DNA from: a virus | Virus record (IMG/VR): IMGVR_UViG_3300046500_000126 | Span: 1 to 63,702 of that record | Length of the DNA stretch: 63,702 bases | Reading direction: 5' to 3' (one strand) | Part shown: piece after piece, positions 55,400-63,209 of the stretch | Numbering within the stretch: position 1 is the stretch's first letter | How the letters are laid out: each line of letters begins with the position of its first letter | Program-made: the position numbers and the translations under genes | Notes under the pieces: generated by a model | Databases searched by the model: none | The model's input: only the letters and a program-made list of their open reading frames with translations | Told to the model about the DNA's origin: nothing

Positions 55400-55659
55400 T
55401 TGAGGCCGTTACCGATCAATCGCGCCGGCAGATGCACCGCAGCCTTTTCCTCGCTACCGGCAATCGCCAAGATATCGTTCTGCACCGCGCGCGCCGAGCG
55501 GATCGAGTTCATCACTGATGCACCAAGCTTGCGAGAATGCGCATATTCGCGGTCACCAGCGCGGACCGCGATCCAGACGTGGACCGAGACGGGATATTCC
55601 CTTTGCAGAGGCGAATTGAGTATTTCCAATTTTCGCCCATGATCCGTGAATGGCTTCAT
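55396..55659 (-). CDS. Hypothetical protein (87 aa)
   Basis: GGGAGAGGACGA precedes ATG 55659. Mixed: VSVHVWIAVRAGDREYAHSR and a helical ARAVQNDILAIAGSEEKAAV. Unknown. Confidence 0.55.
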   Translation of the reverse strand: MKPFTDHGRKLEILNSPLQREYPVSVHVWIAVRAGDREYAHSRKLGASVMNSIRSARAVQNDILAIAGSEEKAAVHLPARLIGNGLK

Positions 55660-55823
55660 TCGTCCTCTCCCGCCCACATTTTCAGATCTTCGATGGCTTC
55701 TTGAGGAGTCGCGCCGTTCCGGACTGGATCACCCAAGTCATAATCTCCGAACGTTGCGACCCAGCGGGCGAAGGGAGGATTGGCCGCGTCCTCATAGACC
55801 TTGATGGGATCGCGGCCGCTCAC
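55656..55823 (-). CDS. Small protein with GTG start (55 aa)
   Basis: GTG 55823 overlaps the upstream stop (GTGA). ARWVATFGDYDLGDPVRNG and AIEDLKMWAGEDE. Similar in shape to small HicB-like or DUF1902-type beta-hairpin proteins, but too short to assign. A longer open extension upstream is a shadow of the neighbour. Confidence 0.5.
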   Translation of the reverse strand: MSGRDPIKVYEDAANPPFARWVATFGDYDLGDPVRNGATPQEAIEDLKMWAGEDE

Positions 55824-56035
55824 AGCGTCACCCAACCGGCCGGACGCTCCTGCGACCACATGCGGCGCTTGTAGCTGGGCTCGACGATCAGGAAACCGGT
55901 CTCGGACTGACCGGCGCGCAGGCTGGCGTAAACGGCCTTCATGCCCTCGCCGAGCGCGGCGTGATACGAGGCATGATATTTCCGCTCGCGCTTGGCGACC
56001 ACATGGGCGGCTTTGAGGATTTCTGAGAATGTCAT
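55820..56035 (-). CDS. Small hypothetical protein (71 aa)
   Basis: GGGAGATGCAG precedes ATG 56035. Helical N-terminal half (FSEILKAAHVVAKRERKYHA), beta C-terminal half. Unknown. The 70 bases up to the methyltransferase stop contain nothing clear. Confidence 0.55.
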   Translation of the reverse strand: MTFSEILKAAHVVAKRERKYHASYHAALGEGMKAVYASLRAGQSETGFLIVEPSYKRRMWSQERPAGWVTL

Positions 56036-56105
56036 CTGCATCTCCCGAAGGTTGAGGCTGCGCCTCGTTTGCGACAGGCATAGAATAGCGCACCTACCGC
56101 CGTTG

Positions 56106-56786
56106 TCAAATATTTATTTGCTCTTTAGGAAGAAATGTTGCGGCGATATGCCGGGACAGCGGCAGCGGGATTTTTGCGATCATGGCGCTGGCCTGCTTGC
56201 GCTGCGGAGATTTTGAACCAAAGCTAGCAGATGTCCCGCCGACACCGCCTTTTCTGGCTTCCGCGAACCAATCTCCGCCCTGCTTGATACCATTGCCCTC
56301 AGCAAATGGCATAAGCGCCGGCACGTCGCCCCACAAATGAAAGGCTGAAAAACTCCAGCGACTGCGCCCCACCCACGGGATAGCACCGCGCACGTTCTCG
56401 ACCACGCACGGGATATGCCGACCGGCCGCCACGCTCGCCTCTTTCTGGATACGAAAGCAGGCATCGAACAGCCGATTGAGATCAACCAGCGCCTGGCCTG
56501 TCGCATCTGCGCGAATCGCCGCCGCTTTGGCTTTCGCTAACTTCCAAGGCATCGCCATGTAGGAATATTCTTGGCACGGCGGGGAACACACGATCAGCGC
56601 GGCATCCTTGAACTGAGAGCCGTGGAGCGTCAGCACATCCTGCACCACCAACTGCGCCGGATACCGGTGCTCGCCATAGGCGTGCTGCTCGATATCGAAG
56701 CCAATGACATCGTAACCCTCCGCCAAACCGCCCTCGGCCCAACCACCCAAACCTGCGAACAAATCTATCATCAGCGGCTTTGTCAT
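56106..56786 (-). CDS. DNA C5-cytosine methyltransferase
   Basis: Motif I DLFAGLGGW (8-16), motif IV SPPCQEYSY with catalytic Cys 71, motif VI VENVRG (129-134) and a C-terminal motif X-like end (SRHIAATFLPK). It is short for the family (226 aa), so the target-recognition region is small. It would methylate cytosine at C5, probably shielding phage DNA from restriction. The start lies 14 bases from the start of an oppositely oriented HNH gene, and no clear ribosome site is left. Confidence 0.8.
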   Translation of the reverse strand: MTKPLMIDLFAGLGGWAEGGLAEGYDVIGFDIEQHAYGEHRYPAQLVVQDVLTLHGSQFKDAALIVCSPPCQEYSYMAMPWKLAKAKAAAIRADATGQALVDLNRLFDACFRIQKEASVAAGRHIPCVVENVRGAIPWVGRSRWSFSAFHLWGDVPALMPFAEGNGIKQGGDWFAEARKGGVGGTSASFGSKSPQRKQASAMIAKIPLPLSRHIAATFLPKEQINI

Positions 56787-56800
56787 GTTATGTTTTTTCT

Positions 56801-57340
56801 ATGAACGATTTGATTTGTCAATTATGCGGTACTGGATTTGAGGCCGCGAAGTCCAATAAGAAATGGTGCAGCAACTCATGTGCGCAGCGCGCTGGACGCA
56901 TTCGCCGCAACGAACATAAAGGAACTACCGAAAAAGGCAGAGACTGCCTCGGATGCGGAATACATTTTTCGATTACCCCGCCAAGCACAAATCGGCGCTA
57001 TTGTTCGACTGAATGCGCCAACAAAGCCGCGCGGGAACTTCGTCGGCAATGGGCAACGCGCGAGTACAAAAAGCGCCGACCTATTTACGAACAGAAGAGA
57101 CAATTCAAAGATATCGCGCTCAATAGACTCGCTCGCCGATGGCCCCAGATGCCACGCTCGTGCCAGTCCTGTGGTGAAACGCGAATCCTCGAAATAGCGC
57201 ATAAGCCAGCGTTCAAGCGAAACGGAGCATGGCGTTTGGCTTCTAATACACAAGGGCATATGGTTTGGATCCTCTGCCCGACCTGCCACAAACTGCTTGA
57301 TAGGCATATCTGCACGCAGCAAGAACTCGGATTGAAATAA
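56801..57340 (+). CDS. HNH endonuclease with zinc fingers, opposite orientation
   Basis: The only clear rightward gene in the left arm besides the microprotein at 30793. Two N-terminal zinc fingers (CQLCGTGF ... WCSNSC; CLGCGIHF ... YCSTEC) and a C-terminal HNH core (CQSCGETRILEIAHKP; LCPTCHKLLDRH). It separates the C5-methyltransferase from the helicase-loader gene, like a recently inserted homing endonuclease. Confidence 0.75.
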   Translation: MNDLICQLCGTGFEAAKSNKKWCSNSCAQRAGRIRRNEHKGTTEKGRDCLGCGIHFSITPPSTNRRYCSTECANKAARELRRQWATREYKKRRPIYEQKRQFKDIALNRLARRWPQMPRSCQSCGETRILEIAHKPAFKRNGAWRLASNTQGHMVWILCPTCHKLLDRHICTQQELGLK

Positions 57341-57357
57341 ATCGATCGCGAGAGGTT

Positions 57358-57885
57358 TCACAGATATCGCTCCGGCATGAGGCAATCCATCATCTCCGGG
57401 CTTGCGCCCCATGCCGGATTCCACTGGCCCGTCGTTTTATACCGCTTCGCGATTGCCTGCCATGTCGCATCCGTGAACGTCTGCGGCCCCTCGATCGGCA
57501 CCGCGGCGCTGATAGCCTCCGGCTCGATCGGCTGGCGCCCAGCGCGCTCCAGCATCCGCCGGCACCAAGTCTGCCAGGTTAGATCCCATTTCAGCTTGAG
57601 GCCCTTGGCCCCAGCGCAATTGAGCCAGTAATTCTTGAAGCTGGTCGCCTCCCGCTGCACCTCGCGCGGATGGAGGCCGATTCGCAGTGCCCACTGCTTC
57701 CAATCCTCCGGCAGCACCCAATCGTCCGGCAACCGCGTCGCGCGCTCCTGCCGATCGGCCGCGCACCCCTTCTTTTTCGGTTTTGCCTCTTTTGCCTCCT
57801 CGAATATCTCGAGCACCTTATCGAAAATATCCTGATCCAGATTTAACGCGCGCAGCTTCCGGATAGTCGTGCTCGTAAACGTCAT
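57358..57885 (-). CDS. DnaT/replisome-organiser-like protein (helicase loader candidate)
   Basis: The centre reads RLPDDWVLPEDWKQWALRIG, REVQREATSFKNYWLNCAGA and KLKWDLTWQTWCRRM, the DnaT-like DNA-binding domain of phage replisome organisers. It overlaps the DnaB start by four bases, so it probably loads the helicase at the origin. The N-terminal 55 residues are Lys/Glu-rich. Confidence 0.75.
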   Translation of the reverse strand: MTFTSTTIRKLRALNLDQDIFDKVLEIFEEAKEAKPKKKGCAADRQERATRLPDDWVLPEDWKQWALRIGLHPREVQREATSFKNYWLNCAGAKGLKLKWDLTWQTWCRRMLERAGRQPIEPEAISAAVPIEGPQTFTDATWQAIAKRYKTTGQWNPAWGASPEMMDCLMPERYL

Positions 57886-59303
57886 GCAAAATCTCCGATT
57901 TGTTCGCCGGGTGTCAGCAGCGAATCATCCATTTCCGAAATTTCATCACGAATCGCGTTGCAAGAAACATCGCAGTGCAATCGCACTGTGCCGACCGGTC
58001 CCGAGCGCTGCTTTTCAATCGCCACATCCAGCCGGTGCTCAAACTTCGCCATCTCATCGGCCCAGATGATGAACTCTGCGCTGGCGGCATGGGGTTCTTT
58101 CTTCGCGTGATAATACGCCGGCCGATATAGAATCATCACCGTATCGGCATCCTGTTCAATATCACCAGAATTTCTCAAGTCTGACAGCGACGGCCGCTTG
58201 TCCTCCCGCTGCTCGACGCCGCGGTTGATCTGGCAAAGCAGGAACACCGGCACCCCGAGCTCCTTGGCGAGCATCTTGAGCCCCATGGTGATTTCGCCAG
58301 TCTCATTGACCTTGTTGCCGGCATACCGCCCCGAGGCCCTGATCAGCCCCAGATGGTCGACGAACAGCGCTTTGAGGCCGTGCTTGCGCTTCCACTGCCG
58401 CGCCCGCGCGCCGATCTGGGAGACCGTCAGGCCAGGCTGCTGCTCAATCCGGATTGGCAATTCGGCGAGCTCGCGGCCAACACGAATAATATCCGCAAAC
58501 CGCTCCTCCCGCATTTTACCCGAGGCAATCTGCCAATACGTCAACCGATTCGATGGCGACCATAGCTTGTCCGAGATCATGCGAGTGGTCAGATCCACAT
58601 CGCCCATTTCACCGGACCAGAACAGCACCGGATTGCCGTCCTCCGCCATATTCCGCGCGATCCCGAGCGCCAGCGCCGATTTACCCATACCTGGCCGACC
58701 AGCAATCACGATCAACTGCCCCGGCATGGCACCCAGCGTTTTCTGATCCAACCCAGCCAGCCCATAAGCCACCCCGCGCACCTTGCCGTCGCGCTGGAAC
58801 GCATGCGCGGCCGCGTCGATCGCCCGCGTTACCGCCTGCTTCATGTCGACCGCCGGCGCATCGCTCATCGACTGCGCGGCCACGATGCCGTCGAGATAAT
58901 CCACCGCCCAAGCTGAGAGCGTCAGATTATCCCGTTCCTGCGACTGCTGCAGTTCCAGACCGACCTCGATTATCAACCGCCGGTCAGCCAGGTCCCGAAT
59001 GATTCGCGCGAAGTCGGGAGCGTTGATAATCGTGGTCGCTTCCGCACAGAGCGCGGCGACATATTCCCGCAGCCCCATATCCCCAACCCGCACATCGGCC
59101 GGCAGGAAGGTCCGCAGCGTCACAGGCGAGCACAGTTTACCGTGCGATATCAGCGAACCGCAGACCTCCCATATCTGCCGGTGCAGCGGCTCAAAGAAAT
59201 GCTCCGCCTTAACGATATCCTCCACCAACCCATAGGCTGCATTGTTCATCAGGATGGCGCCGAGCAGCTGCTGCTCAATCCCTACGTCGGAATATTCGCT
59301 CAA
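57882..59303 (-). CDS. dnaB: Replicative DNA helicase, DnaB family
   Basis: 473 residues: N-terminal helical domain (GIEQQLLGAILMNNAAYGLV), RecA-like ATPase with Walker A GRPGMGKS (202-209), Walker B in LKALFVDHLGLI, and C-terminal SDLRNSGDIEQDADTVMILY followed by an arginine-bearing end. Full-length for the family. It unwinds DNA at the phage fork. Together with its loader and the resolvase it shows that the phage builds its own replisome on host polymerase. Confidence 0.93.
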   Translation of the reverse strand: MSEYSDVGIEQQLLGAILMNNAAYGLVEDIVKAEHFFEPLHRQIWEVCGSLISHGKLCSPVTLRTFLPADVRVGDMGLREYVAALCAEATTIINAPDFARIIRDLADRRLIIEVGLELQQSQERDNLTLSAWAVDYLDGIVAAQSMSDAPAVDMKQAVTRAIDAAAHAFQRDGKVRGVAYGLAGLDQKTLGAMPGQLIVIAGRPGMGKSALALGIARNMAEDGNPVLFWSGEMGDVDLTTRMISDKLWSPSNRLTYWQIASGKMREERFADIIRVGRELAELPIRIEQQPGLTVSQIGARARQWKRKHGLKALFVDHLGLIRASGRYAGNKVNETGEITMGLKMLAKELGVPVFLLCQINRGVEQREDKRPSLSDLRNSGDIEQDADTVMILYRPAYYHAKKEPHAASAEFIIWADEMAKFEHRLDVAIEKQRSGPVGTVRLHCDVSCNAIRDEISEMDDSLLTPGEQIGDFA

Positions 59304-59494
59304 GATTTACGCCCCTTCACTTCCATCGCTACATCACTGCGATAAAGCCCGGAAATGCGCCCCGGTTTACGGACTTCAAGCCGCTCCGCAGTCCGCCATG
59401 CTGCCGCATTCGATGATTCTGTGGCCAGAATACTTCCGTCATCATCGACCACATTCCATATTCCGGTTTCAGCCTCGATAATTTTAAGCGGCAT
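59300..59494 (-). CDS. Small hypothetical protein before dnaB (64 aa)
   Basis: GAGGGAATATAAAT precedes ATG 59494. A beta hairpin plus helix (IWNVVDDDGSILATESSNAA; AAWRTAERLEVRK). Overlaps dnaB by ATGA. First gene after the gene-poor region, so a promoter is expected just upstream, but I see no convincing one. Confidence 0.6.
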   Translation of the reverse strand: MPLKIIEAETGIWNVVDDDGSILATESSNAAAWRTAERLEVRKPGRISGLYRSDVAMEVKGRKS

Positions 59495-60118
59495 ATTTAT
59501 ATTCCCTCTGTTTCAACAATGATGGTCTGTATTTCTTACTTAATTGAAAGACCTTAACCTTATTTCAGCAGACCATTTACCCGAGCGATAGCGAGGTAAA
59601 TGGCGACATAGGCCACCCAAGGCAGGACCAAGATCCCGCCTTCGGCTGCCGGGGCTTACTTCCATTTCTCGACCCTAAGTTAGGGACCAGAAATAGAAGC
59701 TCGCACTTGCGACACGATGCCGGGGGCATCTCGGCCCGGTCATTCGCGGAGTCTTGTTCGCGCCGAGGACGCGGATATCCGGGCTTTACTCCCAAGCCAT
59801 GCCCGCCGGCCGCCGATATCGGTCCATCCATCGGCCGGTTTAGACGTGACAGCGCGGATCGGTGTGCGCGTGACGCTGCCACGGGAACCGATCTGACTTG
59901 GCGGGATTGTGAGGGGGGCGGGAGTTGACGAAAAGGCACAAAGGCCCTAAATCAAATTTCTCGCTCCCGATGGTCCTGCAAGACCCACATCGGTTTTAGA
60001 ATGGCTCCGGCTTCATCCCCGGGGCCATTCGTCTTTTGTACGGCACCCGACACAGAATCGTCAAGCGCCTGAGGCATCTAGGGCTTGTGCAAAGATGAAC
60101 GCTGATCAACAGCTAGCG
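59495..60118. other. Gene-poor region with inverted repeats, candidate replication origin
   Basis: About 620 bases without a convincing gene in a genome that otherwise has almost none to spare. It begins with an A+T-rich stretch (59500-59575), then a perfect 9-bp hairpin (59573-59603), then G+C-rich DNA with CCGATATCGG and CCGGCCG/CGGCCGG repeats (about 59805-59840). A 120-codon leftward frame (59577-59939) has poor composition. Position directly upstream of the helicase genes suits an origin or regulatory RNA. Confidence 0.45.
59573..59603. repeat. Hairpin with mirror-symmetric loop
   Basis: CCATTTACC (59573-59581) pairs with GGTAAATGG (59595-59603). The loop contains GAGCGATAGCGAG, which reads the same in reverse order (mirror symmetry) on one strand. 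Confidence 0.55.
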
Positions 60119-60343
60119 TCAACGGCAAATTGTCTGCACGGAACCACCCATGATCGCGACCGATCGGCATCTCACTTCCGGTCGGATAAGATCAGGCGGC
60201 GGCAAGTCCGGCTCAGCGGATCGTGGCGCAGGGTTGCCTTGCAGCGCCGCACCAGCATTCATCAGCGCAATACTAGCGCTCCGTTGGTCAGTTGAGGCGC
60301 AGCCCGCCAAGAAAATTACCGGAACTAAGTAAAATGGTTTCAT
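60119..60343 (-). CDS. Small lipoprotein (74 aa)
   Basis: AGGAGGTTAC precedes ATG 60343. Signal with lipobox: FYLVPVIFLAGC, lipidated Cys 15. The mature 60 residues have a Pro-rich middle (PRSAEPDLPPPDLIRP) and a C-terminal CRSVAIMGGSVQTICR. Such lipoproteins recur in phages of this host range; an outer-membrane spanin or exclusion protein are both possible. It lies in the replication operon, overlapping the methyltransferase stop. Confidence 0.7.
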   Translation of the reverse strand: MKPFYLVPVIFLAGCASTDQRSASIALMNAGAALQGNPAPRSAEPDLPPPDLIRPEVRCRSVAIMGGSVQTICR

Positions 60344-61677
60344 GTAACCTCCTGATTTAAAGCAAACAGCGGTCCGGCATCTATCGCTAGTTTCCCGAGC
60401 TTTTTCACCATATGCCGCGCGCCCTCCTCACGGCCCATAAACGCCGCCTCGATGCGCGCCCGAGCCAAGGTGGCATATTCCGGGTTCAACTCGATTAGAG
60501 TCGCTGTGCGACCCAGAGAGGCGGCAACCATGGCCGTCGTGCCCGAGCCGCCGAACGGATCCAAGATACTACCACCCGCCGGCGAGCCCGCCTTGATGCA
60601 TCGCTCCGCCAGTTCTGGCGGGAACGTCGCGAAATGAGCCTCGGAGAATGCCGCGGTCGGGATTGTCCAGACGTTCCGAGAGTTGCGGCTTTCGACGAGC
60701 ATGGAGCAAGCGGCCTCAAACGATTCGTTGTTTTTGATGCCGCTGCCAGCCTTGGCCATTTTGCGCGTACTGCCGCGGACTACCGCTTTCATCGGTCCGT
60801 TTGTTTTGCCGCCCCCATTGGCCCGATGGCTGCCGATCTGGTTGGCTAAATCCTGCGATATCCGCGCGTGAGTATTTACTGATACCGCCTCGCGGATAGC
60901 CTCCGCATCATAGAAATATCGCTCGCTTTTCGTCAGTAGCCAGATTTTCTCATGGCTCGTGGTCGGTCGGTCGGTAATGCTTTCCGGCATCGGATTCGGC
61001 TTGTGCCAGATGATTTCAGAGCGCACCCACCAGCCGGCTTCCTGCAGCGCGATGGCGAGCCGGTTCGGGATCATGCAAAGGTCTTTGGACTTGAGATAGG
61101 CACCGCGCCGATCGTGGTACTGCCCCTCTCCCGCGTTGGCCCGCGCCTGTATTGGCCCGATCGTGGAGAACGGTTTATCCCGATAGGTCCGATCGTCCGT
61201 GCCCAGCAACTTGATATCGGCTGCGCTACGGCCGTTCGGCTGCGTCGCATAGCAATCCCCGTAATTGAGCCAAAGCGTGCCAGTCGGCTTGAGGACGCGG
61301 CGCACTTCCTCGAAAACATCGACCATGACGGCCAGGTGCTCGCCCAGCGTTGGCTCCAAACCTATCTGGCGATCCACCTTTACCGCGCCGCAGCGCCCGC
61401 ACGCCGACCGATGCGCAAGCAGCAGCTGCGCGGAATTCGTTGCCATCGAGCCCGGGATGGTCGCGCGCGCCTCATTGCGCCCGTCTTTCATGGTTGGCGA
61501 TCGATGGTCACAAAAATCATCGCCGCCCTCCCACGTCGCGGTCCCGTAATCCCGCAGTCCCCAATATGGCGGAGAAGTCACCACGCAATCGAAATGGTCT
61601 GCCGGCAGCCCGCGCAGCCGCTCCCGGACATCGCCAACCAGCATCGTCACGCGACCGTCTAGAAATATCTCGCCCAT
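60340..61677 (-). CDS. Beta-class DNA methyltransferase (N6-adenine or N4-cytosine)
   Basis: Catalytic motif IV TSPPYWGLRDYG at about 34-45 comes first and the SAM-binding motif I DPFGGSGTTA at about 373-382 last. That order defines the beta class. In between are LWLNYGDCYATQPNGR and IIWHKPNPMPES. It would methylate A or C on its exocyclic amine. No cognate nuclease is nearby, so it probably protects phage DNA from restriction. Confidence 0.85.
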   Translation of the reverse strand: MGEIFLDGRVTMLVGDVRERLRGLPADHFDCVVTSPPYWGLRDYGTATWEGGDDFCDHRSPTMKDGRNEARATIPGSMATNSAQLLLAHRSACGRCGAVKVDRQIGLEPTLGEHLAVMVDVFEEVRRVLKPTGTLWLNYGDCYATQPNGRSAADIKLLGTDDRTYRDKPFSTIGPIQARANAGEGQYHDRRGAYLKSKDLCMIPNRLAIALQEAGWWVRSEIIWHKPNPMPESITDRPTTSHEKIWLLTKSERYFYDAEAIREAVSVNTHARISQDLANQIGSHRANGGGKTNGPMKAVVRGSTRKMAKAGSGIKNNESFEAACSMLVESRNSRNVWTIPTAAFSEAHFATFPPELAERCIKAGSPAGGSILDPFGGSGTTAMVAASLGRTATLIELNPEYATLARARIEAAFMGREEGARHMVKKLGKLAIDAGPLFALNQEVT

Positions 61678-62198
61678 TAAAGCATTCCTCTTTTTTCAGC
61701 ATACCATGCCGCCATCAGCCCAGCGTCAGCCCTGCCATGGTGTTTAACCAGCGTGATAAAAGGTTCACAGGAGGGATAGAGTTTCTTGATCAGCGCGACA
61801 CCGGGCTTTTTATCCGCTCCCTTGAGCCCAAAATGGCGCTTCCAGCTTTGCGGGTGGACCATCGTCACCGGCGTCGTATAGACCGCCACAACGCCCCGGA
61901 TCATGCCGCATGCCAGGCCGAACCGGAACGAGCTCGCCGACCCCATGGACCGCCGCTCGCCGTCCGCGCCCGGTATAGACGGCATCGGCTGGACGTTCTC
62001 GATCACCACGGCATCTGGAACCCACTTTTCCATCAGATCGCAGATGAAACTCGCGTCTAGTTGGCGCTTCTCGCCGTCGGGGATCGTAGCCAAGTCGACC
62101 ATATCAACGAACCGAGGATGGCCCGGATCGAAATCCCCGCCATGGCTCAGGAGCGCCGCGCTACCGTTTATGCCGGGGTCGAATGCTGCGATGCGCAT
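61677..62198 (-). CDS. RuvC-like Holliday junction resolvase
   Basis: Acidic residues of the RuvC fold are visible: Asp 7 in IAAFDPGING, Glu 67 in VVIENVQ and Asp 158 in HHGRADAGLMAAW. SFRFGLACGMIRGVV and PQSWKRHFGLKG are typical of the family. It cuts branched replication or recombination intermediates before packaging. TAATGG overlap with the methyltransferase. Confidence 0.85.
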   Translation of the reverse strand: MRIAAFDPGINGSAALLSHGGDFDPGHPRFVDMVDLATIPDGEKRQLDASFICDLMEKWVPDAVVIENVQPMPSIPGADGERRSMGSASSFRFGLACGMIRGVVAVYTTPVTMVHPQSWKRHFGLKGADKKPGVALIKKLYPSCEPFITLVKHHGRADAGLMAAWYAEKRGML

Positions 62199-62239
62199 GT
62201 TAATTTTCCCGGTTCCAAATGCGGCTCCTACTTAAAGCG

Positions 62240-62267
62240 AAGGGGCCCGAGTTTCCCCGAGCCCCTT
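62240..62267 (-). terminator. Hairpin terminator after the basic-protein gene
   Basis: Minus strand AAGGGGCTCG and CGGGCCCCTT pair (one G-U) around an 8-base loop; CGCTTTAAG follows. Between it and 62390 lies about 120 bases with a basic 28-codon frame but no start codon in reach, so I call nothing there. Confidence 0.5.
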
Positions 62268-62390
62268 GCGGCTGTCCGCCCAGCCAAGCCTACTCACAAC
62301 CCTATTCCAGCGGGATTGACCTTGGTCTTACGGGCGCCTTTGGCCACCCAGCCGCTGGATTTTGCCTTTGGTTGTTTTCGCTACGGGATC

Positions 62391-63185
62391 TCAGGCGTTG
62401 CCCTTGGGCTCCGTTTTCGAAAAGTACGAATCGGCGTCCTCACGGGCTTGAGCCTTCTGCGCCGCCAACGTCGCACGGGTCACCGGTTGAGCCGCAGGGC
62501 GGCGAGGAGGCCCCGCGTCCGCCCCAACCGACCGCCGAGCGATCTTTTCGATAGCCGCCTGCTTCTCAGCCTTCGTGATCAAACGCGTCCCGTTAGCCTC
62601 CGCAGGGGCTTCCGTGGCCTTTTTGGCTGGGCGGCCGCGCTTGCCGGCCGGCTTCGAGACCTTGGCCGTTGATTTCTTGGCCTTTTTGCCCGATTTGGCG
62701 TCCTTTGCTTCGAGCTTGCCGATGCCTTCCTTAACCTGGCGCTCTTGCTCCGCGTAGAAAGCATCAGACCACGCCTTGTATTGCGGAACCGACGCGTCAT
62801 AGGGCGGACTGTGCGCCTCGTTGCGCATCGCAGCCGACTGGCCCTCTTTCGCCGCTCGATCCGTAGCAGGAACGCGGTCCGGCTCAAGGAATAGGGATAG
62901 CTGATCACCAATCGCGGCATCGGAATACGCGGCCGCAAGCATGCGGTTAGCCATTTCGGCTTTGAACTCTGCTTCGCCCTCAGGCGTCTGAAGCAGAACG
63001 GAAATCTTGATCTGCTGTTTCGAGAAACCAGCCTCAACGATTTCCTTCTCGTACTGACGCCGCTTTGCGGCCGATGAATTGGCGCGGGTATTCAGGATAA
63101 CCCATTGATCCCGCATCTCGATGAAGGTCTTTTTGTTTTTGGGGTCAACCTGATTATCCGTTTTCGATGCTTTAGTGCGAGCCAT
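62391..63185 (-). CDS. Basic protein with RMF-like segment (264 aa)
   Basis: A helical N-terminal domain (EMRDQWVILNTRANSSAAKR) and QLSLFLEPDRVPATDRAAKE come first. Then comes SPPYDASVPQYKAWSDAFYA, the pattern of ribosome-modulation-factor-like segments found in alphaproteobacterial phages. A long Lys/Ala/Pro-rich tail like a histone follows (KKSTAKVSKPAGKRGRPAKK, an AT-hook-like GRP core). Early position suggests action on host DNA or ribosomes. Speculative. Confidence 0.65.
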   Translation of the reverse strand: MARTKASKTDNQVDPKNKKTFIEMRDQWVILNTRANSSAAKRRQYEKEIVEAGFSKQQIKISVLLQTPEGEAEFKAEMANRMLAAAYSDAAIGDQLSLFLEPDRVPATDRAAKEGQSAAMRNEAHSPPYDASVPQYKAWSDAFYAEQERQVKEGIGKLEAKDAKSGKKAKKSTAKVSKPAGKRGRPAKKATEAPAEANGTRLITKAEKQAAIEKIARRSVGADAGPPRRPAAQPVTRATLAAQKAQAREDADSYFSKTEPKGNA

Positions 63186-63209
63186 AAGGCTTCCTTTCTA
63201 GAGTGGTGG

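Noticed and set aside
59577-59939. 120-codon leftward frame in the gene-poor region
   Set aside because: Composition (many Pro, Arg, Ser, Gly) is unlike neighbours, there is no ribosome site, and it covers inverted repeats. Treated as non-coding.
62270-62390. Basic 28-codon frame (…SSGWVAKGARKTKVNPAG…)
   Set aside because: The peptide looks protein-like, but the frame opens after a TAG with no ATG and only an internal GTG. It could be a remnant of the preceding gene's tail.
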